A DNA stretch of 64,000 bases from Tamlana sp. 2_MG-2023 (GCF_030548465.1 NZ_JAUOSF010000008.1:164485-228484), one strand, 5' to 3'; positions 26,341 through 35,664 are shown, numbered from the stretch's first letter. The notes: generated by a model not told the origin, from the letters alone. Program-made: numbers and translations.

Positions 26341-27099
26341 TTACTGTTCACCAATTAGCGATTTTATCGTATTTGATGCTTCTAATAATTTATCTATGAA
26401 AACAGCCCCAGATTTGTTTTTTTCATTTATAGAAGTTAATGATGAAATTGCTAAGGCGCAGTAAGTTACTAAATCCGGATTACCAACAGGAACGGCAATA
26501 TCGGTTACTCCCATGGTGAGGTCACTTTGAGAAATTTCATGACCATTCGTTTTTATAGAATCCAATTGTAACAAAAATGCTTTTTGATCCTTTTTGGATA
26601 AAGTAGAAAATTCCGCATCATCCTCTAAAAGACGTTGGGTTTTCTCCGAATCTAAAAATGCCATCAACACTCTACCAGAAGCCGTTTTTGTTAAAGGAAA
26701 TAAGCTCCCTTCTTCAATAGAAAGGGAAACAGGACCTGGACTTCTCATTTGAGAAACCACCATGAGTTTACCTTGGTAAATCATACTTAAGTGACACGAT
26801 TGATTGGTCACATTGGCCAATTCTTCAATTACAGGTTTGGCCGATTTTAATAAACCATCTATAGGACTATGCCTATGAGACAATTGATATAATTTTAAAG
26901 ATAAAGCATATTTACCCGAGCTCAGACTTTTAATTAAATAACCTCTTTGCTCTAAACAAACCAGCATACGGTACAATTCGTTAGGCGACTTATTAAGTCC
27001 TTGTGCGATTTCCCCTTGGGATTGTGGAATTTTTATCTCAGATAAATATTCTAAAATATCCAATCCTTTATCTAAAGCCGGTGCTACATATTTGCTCAT
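26341..27099 (-). CDS. IclR-family transcriptional regulator
   Basis: A 252-residue regulator with the N-terminal winged helix (PQSQGEIAQGLNKSPNELYRM, about 22-45, then CLEQRGYLIK) and the C-terminal IclR effector domain (about 75-250; LMVVSQMRSP, LPLTKTASGRVLMAF, GVTDIAVPVGNP). IclR proteins typically control catabolic operons for organic acids or aromatics and bind a small acid. It is divergent from the GH2 gene at 27214 with 114 bases between starts, and that gap carries two inverted repeats, so it very likely controls the middle block. This points to an acid or acyl-type inducer rather than an oligosaccharide. Confidence 0.88.
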   Translation of the reverse strand: MSKYVAPALDKGLDILEYLSEIKIPQSQGEIAQGLNKSPNELYRMLVCLEQRGYLIKSLSSGKYALSLKLYQLSHRHSPIDGLLKSAKPVIEELANVTNQSCHLSMIYQGKLMVVSQMRSPGPVSLSIEEGSLFPLTKTASGRVLMAFLDSEKTQRLLEDDAEFSTLSKKDQKAFLLQLDSIKTNGHEISQSDLTMGVTDIAVPVGNPDLVTYCALAISSLTSINEKNKSGAVFIDKLLEASNTIKSLIGEQ

Positions 27100-27187
27100 A
27101 GTATCTTTTTAATTGGTGGCTAAATTAAGATTCTTGAAGTAAAGATACTATTTTTAACAAATTTATTCAAATATAAATATTATATTT
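27099..27187. promoter_or_regulatory. Inverted repeats in the IclR/GH2 divergent region
   Basis: TAGTATCTTT at 27099-27108 pairs with AAAGATACTA at 27141-27150, a perfect 10-base inverted repeat with a 32-base spacer. AAATATA at 27169-27175 pairs with TATATTT at 27181-27187. The first touches the IclR start codon. They are candidate IclR operators. Confidence 0.5.
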
Positions 27188-27213
27188 ACCAATGAATAAT
27201 AATTAAACTAACT

Positions 27214-29760
27214 ATGAATACAAAACCCTTAAAAGTTATATGGTGCTGTTTATGCCTCTTCGCGAGCTCCATGATAACATTTGCACAACCTAACACCACC
27301 TATTCTCACGATGAAAATAGTCAGTCGGTTAGAGATTTCAGTGGTATGAAGTGGCGCTTTAAAATGATGCTTCCTGGCGAAGGCGTAAAACGTGGCTTAC
27401 ACAAACTCCCTGCAGAAGACATTGAAACATTAGTATGGAACAACGCCCAAGTACCGGGCGACGTGTACACCGATTTATGGAAAGCTGGCGTAATTGAAGA
27501 CCCTTATTTTGGAAGAAACAGCGTCAAAGCCCAATGGGTACAACAGTACGAATGGTGGTACGCCTACCAGTTTCAAGTGAAAGAAGGTGTTGAAAACCAA
27601 CTTGTAGACCTCGTTTTTGAAGGTGTTGATTACAGTTGTGAAGTTTGGCTAAACGGCCATTATTTAGGTAAAAACGAAGGGGCCTTTTCAGGCTTCTCAT
27701 TCAATGTTAATGAATTTTTACGTGTTAGTGGGCACGATTACCTTAAGGCTCAAAACATGCTAATTGTTAAGATTAACCCTGCTCCACAGGTCAATGCGTT
27801 CGTGGCTGGTAAGAAAACACCATGGTTTGGTGATTACTGGCGTGATGTAGCTCCTATGGGCATCTGGCGTCCTGTAAAAATGGTACGCAGCGGAAAAGTG
27901 CGTTTTGATGATGTATATGCCAACAATAAAATAAACGATGATGGCTCTGCCGATGTCAACCTAGAATTAACGGTTGAAAACAAATCGGGAGCAACCAAAA
28001 ACATGGACTTTGTAGTGTCTTTAGAAGGTAAAAACTTCGAATCTAAAAAGATAAACATGAAGTTTTCTAAAAATGTTGCTCCTGGAAAACACCTTGTAAA
28101 GCATACCGTTCATTTAGATGAACCAAAATTATGGTGGCCTTGGGATTTAGGTGATCCTAATTTATACCAAATGAAAATTTCCTTAAAAGATGGTGATGTC
28201 AACCAAGATGTTAACGAAACTACTTTTGGTATTCGTGAAGTGACCTCTAAATGGAATCCTGGCTTTAAAAAAGATGTAGATGTGACCTTCCCGCGTTCTA
28301 CCTACATCAACGGGAAATTTCACTTTATCCGTTCGGCATGTTGGGGTGGACCACCAGATATTTTCACAGGAAGAACAAGTAAAGAAGAATACTTTGAGCT
28401 GATTCGTTTAGCCAAAGAAATGAATATGAATAACATCCGAATTTTTGGATGGCACCCACCAGAAATCCCAGAATTCTATCAGTATGCTGATGAAATGGGA
28501 ATGACCATCTGGCAAGATATGATTCCGTTAGGTACTGGAAATATTCCTATGGAAGAAGAAAACGTTTCAGCCATTTTTAATGAAGGTGTTAAAGTGATTA
28601 AAGAACGTCGTAACCACCCATCGCTTATCATGATGGAAGGTGGTGAAGAAATGATGTTCCGTACCCGTGATCCTATCGCTGGTAGAAAGTTTTTAGAGCG
28701 TTTGGGTGATTCTTTACAAGCTTACGCACCCCTACCTTATGTGCCAGATTCTCCAATGACCGATCACGTAGCACAACAAGCTGGTTTTAAACCTAAAGAA
28801 GCGGTGCATGCCTTACGTTATTTCTACGATATGGGCGAGTGGTTACACGAAGATTGGTACCAAACCAAGGCCGACGGCTACCCTATTGTTCCTGAATTTG
28901 CGATTACCTCGGTGCCATCGGTAGAAAGTTTAAAGAAATTTATCCCTGAAGAAGAACTATGGACCCCTGGTTTAAGTTGGGGACACCACTGGGCCGATTT
29001 AACCCGTTTACGTATGCAGAACTGGGATGTATTTGGTAGTGAAATGAAAGGTTCGTTAGAAGAATTTGTGAACGCTACTCAAGATGCCCAGGGGATTATT
29101 TTCCAAAATGGTATTGAGCATTTCCGAAGAGACAAACCAAGTTTAAGCGCCATCGCTTTATGTCACTACATCACCTACTGGCCTGATATGAAATGGGGCA
29201 TTGTTGATAATTACCAAAAACCTAAAAACTCCTACTATTTTGTTCAAAAAGCCTACCAACCTTTATTGGTAAACTTTGAATTCAAAAAACGTAGATGGCA
29301 TACCGACGAACCTTTTGTAGGTAACATATGGGTGGTAAACGATTTCTATGAAACCTATAAAAACTGTAAAATCAATTTTAAAATCTTAAATGATTCTAAA
29401 AAGGTTTTATTCAAGGAAAGCTACAAAGTTTCTGAAATTGAAGAAAATAGCGCCAAACAATTCTTCGCTATTAACGAAGACGTTTTAGGCAAAGTGGATA
29501 AAAAATTCTATGTAGAATTAGAATTACTAGACAAAAAAGGAAATCAAATTTCACATAACGATTATTTCTTTTTAATAGGCGATCAAGCCGAAGCAACAGC
29601 GCATTTCCAAGCTTGGAAAACGAAACGTTTGGAACAAGAAAATGCAGAAGGTCGCGGCGGATACGGTTCGTACTACTTCTTCTTTGATGAATTTACCAGA
29701 CAGAACGGTAAAAAATACGAAAGTGGTACCCAAACGCCTAGAGCTAGAGGATTTGAATAG
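27214..29760 (+). CDS. GH2-family enzyme of beta-mannosidase / exo-glucosaminidase type
   Basis: An 848-residue secreted protein (signal peptide 1-24). The layout is GH2 sugar-binding domain (about 40-225), Ig-like domain (230-345), barrel (350-680) and a C-terminal beta domain. It resembles beta-mannosidases and exo-beta-D-glucosaminidases (VPGDVYTDLWKAGVIEDPYFG) more than beta-galactosidases. The nucleophile is probably Glu561 in VPEFAITSVPS. The acid/base position reads MMEGGEEMM (475-479) instead of the usual NNE, so either Glu478 or Glu479 serves or the activity has changed. It is divergent from IclR and upstream of the CoA operon, from which a 135-bp repeat separates it. Substrate unknown. 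Confidence 0.72.
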   Translation: MNTKPLKVIWCCLCLFASSMITFAQPNTTYSHDENSQSVRDFSGMKWRFKMMLPGEGVKRGLHKLPAEDIETLVWNNAQVPGDVYTDLWKAGVIEDPYFGRNSVKAQWVQQYEWWYAYQFQVKEGVENQLVDLVFEGVDYSCEVWLNGHYLGKNEGAFSGFSFNVNEFLRVSGHDYLKAQNMLIVKINPAPQVNAFVAGKKTPWFGDYWRDVAPMGIWRPVKMVRSGKVRFDDVYANNKINDDGSADVNLELTVENKSGATKNMDFVVSLEGKNFESKKINMKFSKNVAPGKHLVKHTVHLDEPKLWWPWDLGDPNLYQMKISLKDGDVNQDVNETTFGIREVTSKWNPGFKKDVDVTFPRSTYINGKFHFIRSACWGGPPDIFTGRTSKEEYFELIRLAKEMNMNNIRIFGWHPPEIPEFYQYADEMGMTIWQDMIPLGTGNIPMEEENVSAIFNEGVKVIKERRNHPSLIMMEGGEEMMFRTRDPIAGRKFLERLGDSLQAYAPLPYVPDSPMTDHVAQQAGFKPKEAVHALRYFYDMGEWLHEDWYQTKADGYPIVPEFAITSVPSVESLKKFIPEEELWTPGLSWGHHWADLTRLRMQNWDVFGSEMKGSLEEFVNATQDAQGIIFQNGIEHFRRDKPSLSAIALCHYITYWPDMKWGIVDNYQKPKNSYYFVQKAYQPLLVNFEFKKRRWHTDEPFVGNIWVVNDFYETYKNCKINFKILNDSKKVLFKESYKVSEIEENSAKQFFAINEDVLGKVDKKFYVELELLDKKGNQISHNDYFFLIGDQAEATAHFQAWKTKRLEQENAEGRGGYGSYYFFFDEFTRQNGKKYESGTQTPRARGFE

Positions 29761-29789
29761 TAAATAATAAATACAAATTTTAAAATTAG

Positions 29790-29924
29790 ATGAGGCTGTC
29801 CAGAAAGCATTAAAGTACGTCATTCTGAATTTATTTCAGAATCACATCATACTGATAACCAATCATTATGAGAACCTGAATCGCGTTCAGGCTGACGAAA
29901 ACTTCACTTTTCAGACAGCCTCAT
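29790..29924. repeat. 135-bp MITE-like element with terminal and internal inverted repeats
   Basis: The ends ATGAGGCTGTC (29790-29800) and GACAGCCTCAT (29914-29924) are perfect 11-base inverted repeats, with partial pairing further in. Inside are CGTCA and TGACG, then two hairpins: ATTCTGAA/TTCAGAAT and CCTGAA/TTCAGG. There is no coding capacity. It has the form of a non-autonomous mobile repeat lying between the GH2 and the solute-binding-like gene. No target duplication is evident. Confidence 0.7.
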
Positions 29925-29936
29925 CACCCTATAATC

Positions 29937-31088
29937 ATGTCACAAAAAAATATTCAATTAAAAGGAATTACTTGGGATCACAGTCGCGGATTTACCTCTG
30001 CGGTGGCAACTGCGCAACGCTTCCACGAATTAAACCCACACGTCGAAATCACTTGGGAAAAACGTTCGCTACAAGCTTTTGCTGATGAACCGATTGACCA
30101 ATTGGCAAAACGATACGATTTATTAATTATAGACCACCCATGGGCGGGTTTTGCAGCACGTACAGGCGTTATCATTCCGCTAAACGAACACCTGCCTAAA
30201 GCTTTTTTAGACAACCAAGCAGCGAATTCAGTAGGGAAATCACACGAGAGCTACTGCTTTGACGGCTACCAAAGTGCTTTGGCTATTGATGCGGCTACCC
30301 CTGTCGCAGCCTCTCGCCCTGATTTATTAGAAAAAATTGGAAAAGAAACACCAAAAACCTGGGAAGACTTAATGGATTTAGCCAAAAAAGGTTTGGTTGC
30401 TATTCCTGGAATTCCGCAAGACACTTTAATGAGCTTCTATATGATTTGCTCTACTTTAGGGGAGGATGTTGCTTTGACAAAAAACTATTTCGTTTCTGAA
30501 AAAATCGGGTTAAAAGCTTTAGAAATTCTTGGTGAACTTGGAAAGCACATCGATCCATCATGCTACGACATGAACCCCATTAAAGTTTATGAAGCCATGA
30601 CACGTACCGATAAGTTCGCTTATTCGCCTTTTGCCTATGGCTACACCAATTATTCAAAACGTGGTTATGCCAATCATATCTTGAAATTTCACGATACGGT
30701 AACCCTAGAAGGACAACACTTAATCACTACTTTAGGTGGTACAGGCTTGGCCATTTCTTCAAGTTCAGAAAATAAAGACATTGCTTTACAATATGCTGAA
30801 TACACGGCCTCGCCAGAAGTACAAAAAACCGTGTTTTTTGATTATGGCGGACAGCCAGGACATCGTGAAGCTTGGTTAGACACGACAAATAACTTTGTGT
30901 CCTTAGATTACTTTAAAGACACCCTACCTACTTTAGATAGAGCTTTTTTAAGACCTCGTTATCACGGACATATGTATTTCCAAGATCGTGCAGGGGCTCC
31001 AATTCGTGAATTTATGAAGAACGGCGGTAGCCCAAAAGATATTTTAGACGGACTGAATGATTTGTACCTAGAATCTCTTAAAAAATAA
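29937..31088 (+). CDS. Solute-binding-protein-like protein without signal peptide
   Basis: A 383-residue protein with the fold features of ABC sugar-binding proteins (family 1): DLLIIDHPWAGFAARTGVIIPLNEH near residue 65, PKTWEDLMDLAKKG, and a C-terminal VFFDYGGQPGHREAW. However, it begins MSQKNIQLKGITWDHSRG with no signal peptide, lipobox or hydrophobic segment, and no ABC permease or ATPase lies nearby. It therefore appears cytosolic. I recall similar proteins beginning with a WDH-RG motif beside CaiB-type genes in proteobacteria, annotated only as extracellular solute-binding proteins. It is 16 bases ahead of the first CoA-transferase gene. Binding, sensing or catalysis are all possible; the role is unknown. 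Confidence 0.72.
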   Translation: MSQKNIQLKGITWDHSRGFTSAVATAQRFHELNPHVEITWEKRSLQAFADEPIDQLAKRYDLLIIDHPWAGFAARTGVIIPLNEHLPKAFLDNQAANSVGKSHESYCFDGYQSALAIDAATPVAASRPDLLEKIGKETPKTWEDLMDLAKKGLVAIPGIPQDTLMSFYMICSTLGEDVALTKNYFVSEKIGLKALEILGELGKHIDPSCYDMNPIKVYEAMTRTDKFAYSPFAYGYTNYSKRGYANHILKFHDTVTLEGQHLITTLGGTGLAISSSSENKDIALQYAEYTASPEVQKTVFFDYGGQPGHREAWLDTTNNFVSLDYFKDTLPTLDRAFLRPRYHGHMYFQDRAGAPIREFMKNGGSPKDILDGLNDLYLESLKK

Positions 31089-31104
31089 AATTAAAACACT
31101 ATAA

Positions 31105-32256
31105 ATGTTACCATTAAAAGGAATCACAGTTTTAGAGTTTGCGCAGTTTATGGCAGGGCCTTCGGCGGGATTAAAAATGGCCGATTTAGGGGCGCGTGTC
31201 ATAAAAATTGAACGCCCAGGAACTGGTGAAGCAGGCCGAGGCATTGCGCTTAAAAATATTTTTATTGATGAAAGTAGTATGGTTTTTCATACCGCCAATA
31301 GAAACAAACAATCGTATGCAGCAAACCTCAAAGACCCGGAAGATTTAGAGCGTATCAAAAAACTGATTGCTCAGGCCGATGTGATGACGCACAACTTCCG
31401 CCCAGGCGTTATGGAAAAAATCGGTTTAGACTATAACACCGTAGCGACCATCAATCCTAAATTAATTTATGGCGTTGTATCGGGTTACGGCCCTGTTGGA
31501 CCTTGGGCTAAAAAACCAGGACAAGATTTGTTAATTCAGTCCTTGTCAGGTTTTGTAAACCTCAGCGGAAATGAAGCAGACGAACCTACAGCTTCAGGCT
31601 TAGCAACATCTGATATTTTTACGGGTGTACACTTGGTTCAAGGGATTTTAGCAGCTTTAATTCAACGTAATAAAACTGGAAAAGGGGCTAAAATTGAAGT
31701 CAGCTTATTAGAATCTACCTTAGATATTCAGTTTGAAGTCCTCACCGCCTTTTTAAATAATGGCAAGCAATTACCAAAACGAGCCAAGCAAGGAAATGCT
31801 CATGCTTATATTGATGCACCTTATGGTATTTATAAAACCAAAGACCGTTACATCTCTATAGCTTTAACGCCTTTAGACCAATTAGCTAAAGCCATTGGTG
31901 TTTCATTACCTGAGGAGTTTGTAGACAAAGCAACTTGGTTTAACAAGCGTGATGACATCATGACTTTCTTAGCTGCGGAACTGATTAAAGAAACCACAGC
32001 ACATTGGTTATCAATTTTTGAACCATTAGATTTTAGAGTTTCTGATGTTTATAATTACAAAGAATTTTTAGCTCATGAAGGCTATCAAGCCCTTCAAATG
32101 GACCAAGACGTCCTTACTTCTGACGGTATCACCATGAAAACCACGCGCTGCCCGATTCGTATTGACGGCAAACGAATTTTTAATAAAAAATCGGCGCCAA
32201 AAGTAGGAGAAGACAATCGAAGCATTGATAATGAATTTAATCTAAACGCATTATGA
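31105..32256 (+). CDS. Family III CoA-transferase (CaiB/BaiF), first copy
   Basis: A 383-residue cytosolic enzyme of the CaiB/BaiF family. The N-terminus LKGITVLEFAQFMAGPSAGLKMADLGA and RNKQSYAANLK match the CoA-binding half. The candidate catalytic Asp170 lies in ATSDIFTG, the position that forms the aspartyl-CoA anhydride in formyl-CoA transferase. It moves CoA from a donor acyl-CoA to a free acid. Its stop overlaps the start of the second copy by ATGA, suggesting equal expression and perhaps a heterodimer like other paired family III enzymes. The acid substrate is unknown. Confidence 0.85.
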   Translation: MLPLKGITVLEFAQFMAGPSAGLKMADLGARVIKIERPGTGEAGRGIALKNIFIDESSMVFHTANRNKQSYAANLKDPEDLERIKKLIAQADVMTHNFRPGVMEKIGLDYNTVATINPKLIYGVVSGYGPVGPWAKKPGQDLLIQSLSGFVNLSGNEADEPTASGLATSDIFTGVHLVQGILAALIQRNKTGKGAKIEVSLLESTLDIQFEVLTAFLNNGKQLPKRAKQGNAHAYIDAPYGIYKTKDRYISIALTPLDQLAKAIGVSLPEEFVDKATWFNKRDDIMTFLAAELIKETTAHWLSIFEPLDFRVSDVYNYKEFLAHEGYQALQMDQDVLTSDGITMKTTRCPIRIDGKRIFNKKSAPKVGEDNRSIDNEFNLNAL

Positions 32257-33398
32257 GTAAACCATTGGAAGGCATATTAGTTGTCGATTTTAGTCAGTAT
32301 TTATCAGGTCCTTCAGCAAGTTTAAGATTGGCTGATTTAGGAGCTCGGGTTATAAAGATAGAAAAACCTGAAACGGGTGATTTATGTCGTGAGCTGTATT
32401 TCTCAAATCTTGTTTTAGATGACGAATCGTCAATGTTTCATGCTATTAATAGAAATAAAGAAAGTTACGCAGCTGACTTGAAGAATGATGTTGAACGGCA
32501 AAAAGTTTATAAAATCATTGAAAAAGCAGATGTTTTAATTCATAATTTCAGACCTGGTGTCGCAAATCGGTTAGGTATTGATTATGATAAAATAAAAGCA
32601 CTCAACCCCCAAATTATTTACGCTGAACTAACGGGCTATGGTAAAGAAGGGGTTTGGAAAGACAAACCTGGCTTAGACTTACTCATTCAATCGCTAACAG
32701 GTTTAACCACTTTAAACGGAAACGATGGTGCTGGCCCCGTCCCTATTGGATTGGCCGTTGTTGATATTTTATCAGGTGCGCATCTCGCACAAGGCATTTT
32801 GGCGAGTTTGTATCGAAAACAAACACAGCATGTTGGGGCTAAAGTAGAAGTGAGTATGCTAGAATCTGCTATTGAATATCAGTTTGAATCGATTACCTGT
32901 TTCTTTAGAGATGGTGGGCAGCCAACACTTAGACCTAAAAGTAATTCGGCACACGCTTATTTAGGCGCTCCTTATGGGGTTTATGCTACCAAAAATGGCG
33001 CGATTGCCTTGGCTATGGGGTCTATTCCATTTATTGGAGAATTAATTAGCTGTGAAGCTTTAAGTAATTACCCAGAACCAGAAAGTTGGTTTACTAAGCG
33101 TGATGAAATAAAAGGCATTTTAGCAGAACACCTGAAAACCAAAGAGACTAAAGATTGGTTGGCGGTTTTAGAGCCTGCTGATATTTGGTGTGCCGAAGTC
33201 ATGGATTGGAAAACATTGTTTGACCAAGAAGCCTTTAAAATCTTAGAAATGGTTCAAGAAGTAAATAGATCCAACGACTACAAATATAAAACCACCCGCT
33301 GCCCGATTCAAATAAATGGTGACTGGTTAACTTCAGAAATTGGCAGCCCTATTTTAGGAGAACACACCGAAGCGATTAACAAAGAATTGGTAAATTAA
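32253..33398 (+). CDS. Family III CoA-transferase (CaiB/BaiF), second copy
   Basis: A 381-residue paralogue of the preceding gene, sharing DFSQYLSGPSASLRLADLGARVIKIEKPETG-type residues (positions 12-42), NRNKESYAADLK and GLDYLIQSL-like stretches. The candidate catalytic Asp171 is in AVVDILSG, so both copies keep the nucleophile. That argues against one being a dead subunit, although a heteromer with two sites remains likely from the 4-base overlap. It precedes the enoyl-CoA hydratase gene by 11 bases. The CoA ester it makes is probably the substrate of that hydratase. Confidence 0.85.
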   Translation: MSKPLEGILVVDFSQYLSGPSASLRLADLGARVIKIEKPETGDLCRELYFSNLVLDDESSMFHAINRNKESYAADLKNDVERQKVYKIIEKADVLIHNFRPGVANRLGIDYDKIKALNPQIIYAELTGYGKEGVWKDKPGLDLLIQSLTGLTTLNGNDGAGPVPIGLAVVDILSGAHLAQGILASLYRKQTQHVGAKVEVSMLESAIEYQFESITCFFRDGGQPTLRPKSNSAHAYLGAPYGVYATKNGAIALAMGSIPFIGELISCEALSNYPEPESWFTKRDEIKGILAEHLKTKETKDWLAVLEPADIWCAEVMDWKTLFDQEAFKILEMVQEVNRSNDYKYKTTRCPIQINGDWLTSEIGSPILGEHTEAINKELVN

Positions 33399-33409
33399 AC
33401 AATACGCAC

Positions 33410-34192
33410 ATGAGCAGTAATCCATCATATTTAATTGTAAAAAAAACACCTGGTTTAGTCACGATTAGTCTAAATAGACCTAAAGCCAATAGTTATTACA
33501 AAGGCTTTTTAGAACAAATTAGCGCAACAGTGAACGAAGCCAGTGCAGACGATACTGTTAAAGTGATATTGATAAACAGTACTTCGGAAAAATTCTTTTG
33601 CGCGGGTGCTGATATCAAAATATTTAGTCAAAACACTACAGAAGAAAACGCAGAAATGGTATTAGCAGCACGAGCAGTCTCTGAAGCCATTTCTAGGAGT
33701 CCGAAAATTGTAATTGCGGCGGTGAGCGGACATTGTTTAGGAGGTGGATTAGAGATGATTATGGCTTGCGATATCCGTTTAGGTGCCGAAGGGAATTACT
33801 TGATTGGTTTACCTGAAGTAAAACTAGGCCTCATGCCTGGAAACGGCGGAACACCAAGAATGATTGATTTGCTTGGCGCTAGTAGAGCCATGGAATTATT
33901 GGTTACAGGAAATAACATATCTCCTCAAAAAGCATACGATTATGGTTTATTCAATCAATTATACCCAGCAAATGCCTTTGAAGCAAAAGTGGCTCAATAT
34001 GTTCATGAATTAACACTTGGAGCAGGAGAAGCCATGGCGGCAATAAAAAAATATGTGCAAATGCATAAAGGCATGACCTTGCAAGAGTCTTTAGATTTTG
34101 AAACCGCATCTGTCAATGCGCTTTACGATACGCATGACGCCAAAGAAGGCTTTTTAGCCTTTGTTGAAAAAAGAAAACCGAACTATAAATAA
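33410..34192 (+). CDS. Enoyl-CoA hydratase/isomerase family protein
   Basis: A 260-residue crotonase-family enzyme. The oxyanion-hole segments are CAGADIKIF (about 64-72) and GHCLGGGLEMIMACDIRLG. Both Glu residues used by true hydratases are present: Glu115 in GGGLEM and Glu136 in GLPEVKLGLMPG. It therefore probably hydrates a 2-enoyl-CoA or splits a CoA ester by a retro-aldol step. It lies between the CoA-transferase pair and the aldehyde dehydrogenase, an order consistent with acid activation, hydration or cleavage, then oxidation of an aldehyde. The carbon skeleton is unknown. Confidence 0.85.
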   Translation: MSSNPSYLIVKKTPGLVTISLNRPKANSYYKGFLEQISATVNEASADDTVKVILINSTSEKFFCAGADIKIFSQNTTEENAEMVLAARAVSEAISRSPKIVIAAVSGHCLGGGLEMIMACDIRLGAEGNYLIGLPEVKLGLMPGNGGTPRMIDLLGASRAMELLVTGNNISPQKAYDYGLFNQLYPANAFEAKVAQYVHELTLGAGEAMAAIKKYVQMHKGMTLQESLDFETASVNALYDTHDAKEGFLAFVEKRKPNYK

Positions 34193-34212
34193 CTAAAACT
34201 AACACATCCATT

Positions 34213-35664
34213 ATGGCACAAGACATGACACATTACCCAGTTTATATAAATGGCGAATGGTTAGATGCTTCTAAAAGAGAACGTTTTGAAGTGCAAAACC
34301 CCGCTAATAATGAAACCTATGCCACGGTTACGGCCTGTACAGCTGATGACGTACAATACGCATTAGAAACTTCAGAAAAAGCACAGTTTGCTTGGCATTT
34401 AACTCCAGCACAAACTCGAGCCAATTACATTTTTGCTTTATGTGATAAACTAAAAGAACAAAAAGAACACTTTGCTACTCTTTTAGTAAAAGAACAAGGA
34501 AAAACCTATGCCGAAGCCCTAGCCGAGGTTGACGATACGGTGCGTTACATGCAGTATGCTGCAGAAGCAGGACGCCGTATTCAAGGTGCCATTTTTCCAT
34601 CTGAAAATCCTAACGAAAGACTAGAGATTCACAAAGTGCCTTTTGGCGTGACTGTAGCCTTATGCGCTTACAATTATCCTCTAGCTTTAATCGGAAGAAA
34701 ACTCGGTCCTGCTTTAGTGACCGGAAATACTGTTATTTTAAAACCACACGAACTCACCCCTACGACCTGCTCTGAATTCTGTAAACTCGTTGAAGCCGTA
34801 GGGATTCCAAACGGAGTTGTGAACATGGTAGCTACGACCAATGCTCAAGCCGCAAGTTTACTAGTTGAGAGTCCGATAACGAGATTAATTAGCTTAACAG
34901 GAAGTACCAATGCCGGAAGAGCCATGTACCGAGCTGCGGCAAATAATATCACGGGGTTGATTTTAGAATTAGGAGGCAAAGCGCCTTTTATCGTCTTAGA
35001 AGATGCCGATATTGATAAAGCCGTAGAAGCTGCTGCAATCTCTAGATATGCCAATTGCGGACAAGTATGTATTTGCAACGAAATGGTGTTTGTTGATGGT
35101 AAAATTGCTGATGAGTTCACCGAAAAATTAATTAAACGTGTTCAACAAATTAAAGTAGGTAATCCCTTTGATTCATCGGTGAATATGGGGCCAAATGTAA
35201 GTGCACCAGGATTAGACCGTGTTGATGGCTTGGTAAAACAAGATATCGCAAACGGAGCTGAATTGGTTATGGGTGGTGGCCGTCCAGAAGGCGCTGCTTT
35301 TGAAAAAGGAAACTGGTATGCTCCAACCATTTTAACCAATGTAAAACATGATGGAGCAACGACCTCTCAAGAGTTGTTCGCGCCTGTACTACCTATTGTT
35401 AAGATTGATGGTTTTGATGAAGCCTTAGCGATTAATAACAGTCGTGAAGAAGCTTTATCGGCTTATTTATTTACCAATGATTATAAAATTCACCAAAAAG
35501 CAATTGACCAATTACAAATTGGAACCATCTTTATAAATAAACAAATTACAGGCTATATTCAAGGCTATCATTCTGGACACAAAACCGCTGGTCTTGGTGG
35601 CGAAGATGGTGTATATGGTATAGACCAACATTTACAAAGGAAGACGATTTATCTGGATTATTAA
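34213..35664 (+). CDS. NAD(P)-dependent aldehyde dehydrogenase of the CoA operon
   Basis: A 483-residue aldehyde dehydrogenase. The catalytic Cys286 is in NCGQVCICNE, the general base Glu252 in LELGGKAPF, and the coenzyme loop is LTGSTNAG. It shares length, the YINGEW start and the unusual C-G-Q-V-C-x-C-N-E active-site string with the dehydrogenase at 49469 in the anhydrogalactose operon, so the two are close subfamily members (lactaldehyde/glycolaldehyde dehydrogenase-like). This suggests a hydroxyaldehyde substrate. It is the last gene of the operon that starts at 29937. Cytosolic. Confidence 0.86.
   Translation: MAQDMTHYPVYINGEWLDASKRERFEVQNPANNETYATVTACTADDVQYALETSEKAQFAWHLTPAQTRANYIFALCDKLKEQKEHFATLLVKEQGKTYAEALAEVDDTVRYMQYAAEAGRRIQGAIFPSENPNERLEIHKVPFGVTVALCAYNYPLALIGRKLGPALVTGNTVILKPHELTPTTCSEFCKLVEAVGIPNGVVNMVATTNAQAASLLVESPITRLISLTGSTNAGRAMYRAAANNITGLILELGGKAPFIVLEDADIDKAVEAAAISRYANCGQVCICNEMVFVDGKIADEFTEKLIKRVQQIKVGNPFDSSVNMGPNVSAPGLDRVDGLVKQDIANGAELVMGGGRPEGAAFEKGNWYAPTILTNVKHDGATTSQELFAPVLPIVKIDGFDEALAINNSREEALSAYLFTNDYKIHQKAIDQLQIGTIFINKQITGYIQGYHSGHKTAGLGGEDGVYGIDQHLQRKTIYLDY

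Noticed and set aside
29790..29924. Insertion sequence
   Set aside because: There are terminal inverted repeats but no transposase reading frame, so it is listed as a repeat only.
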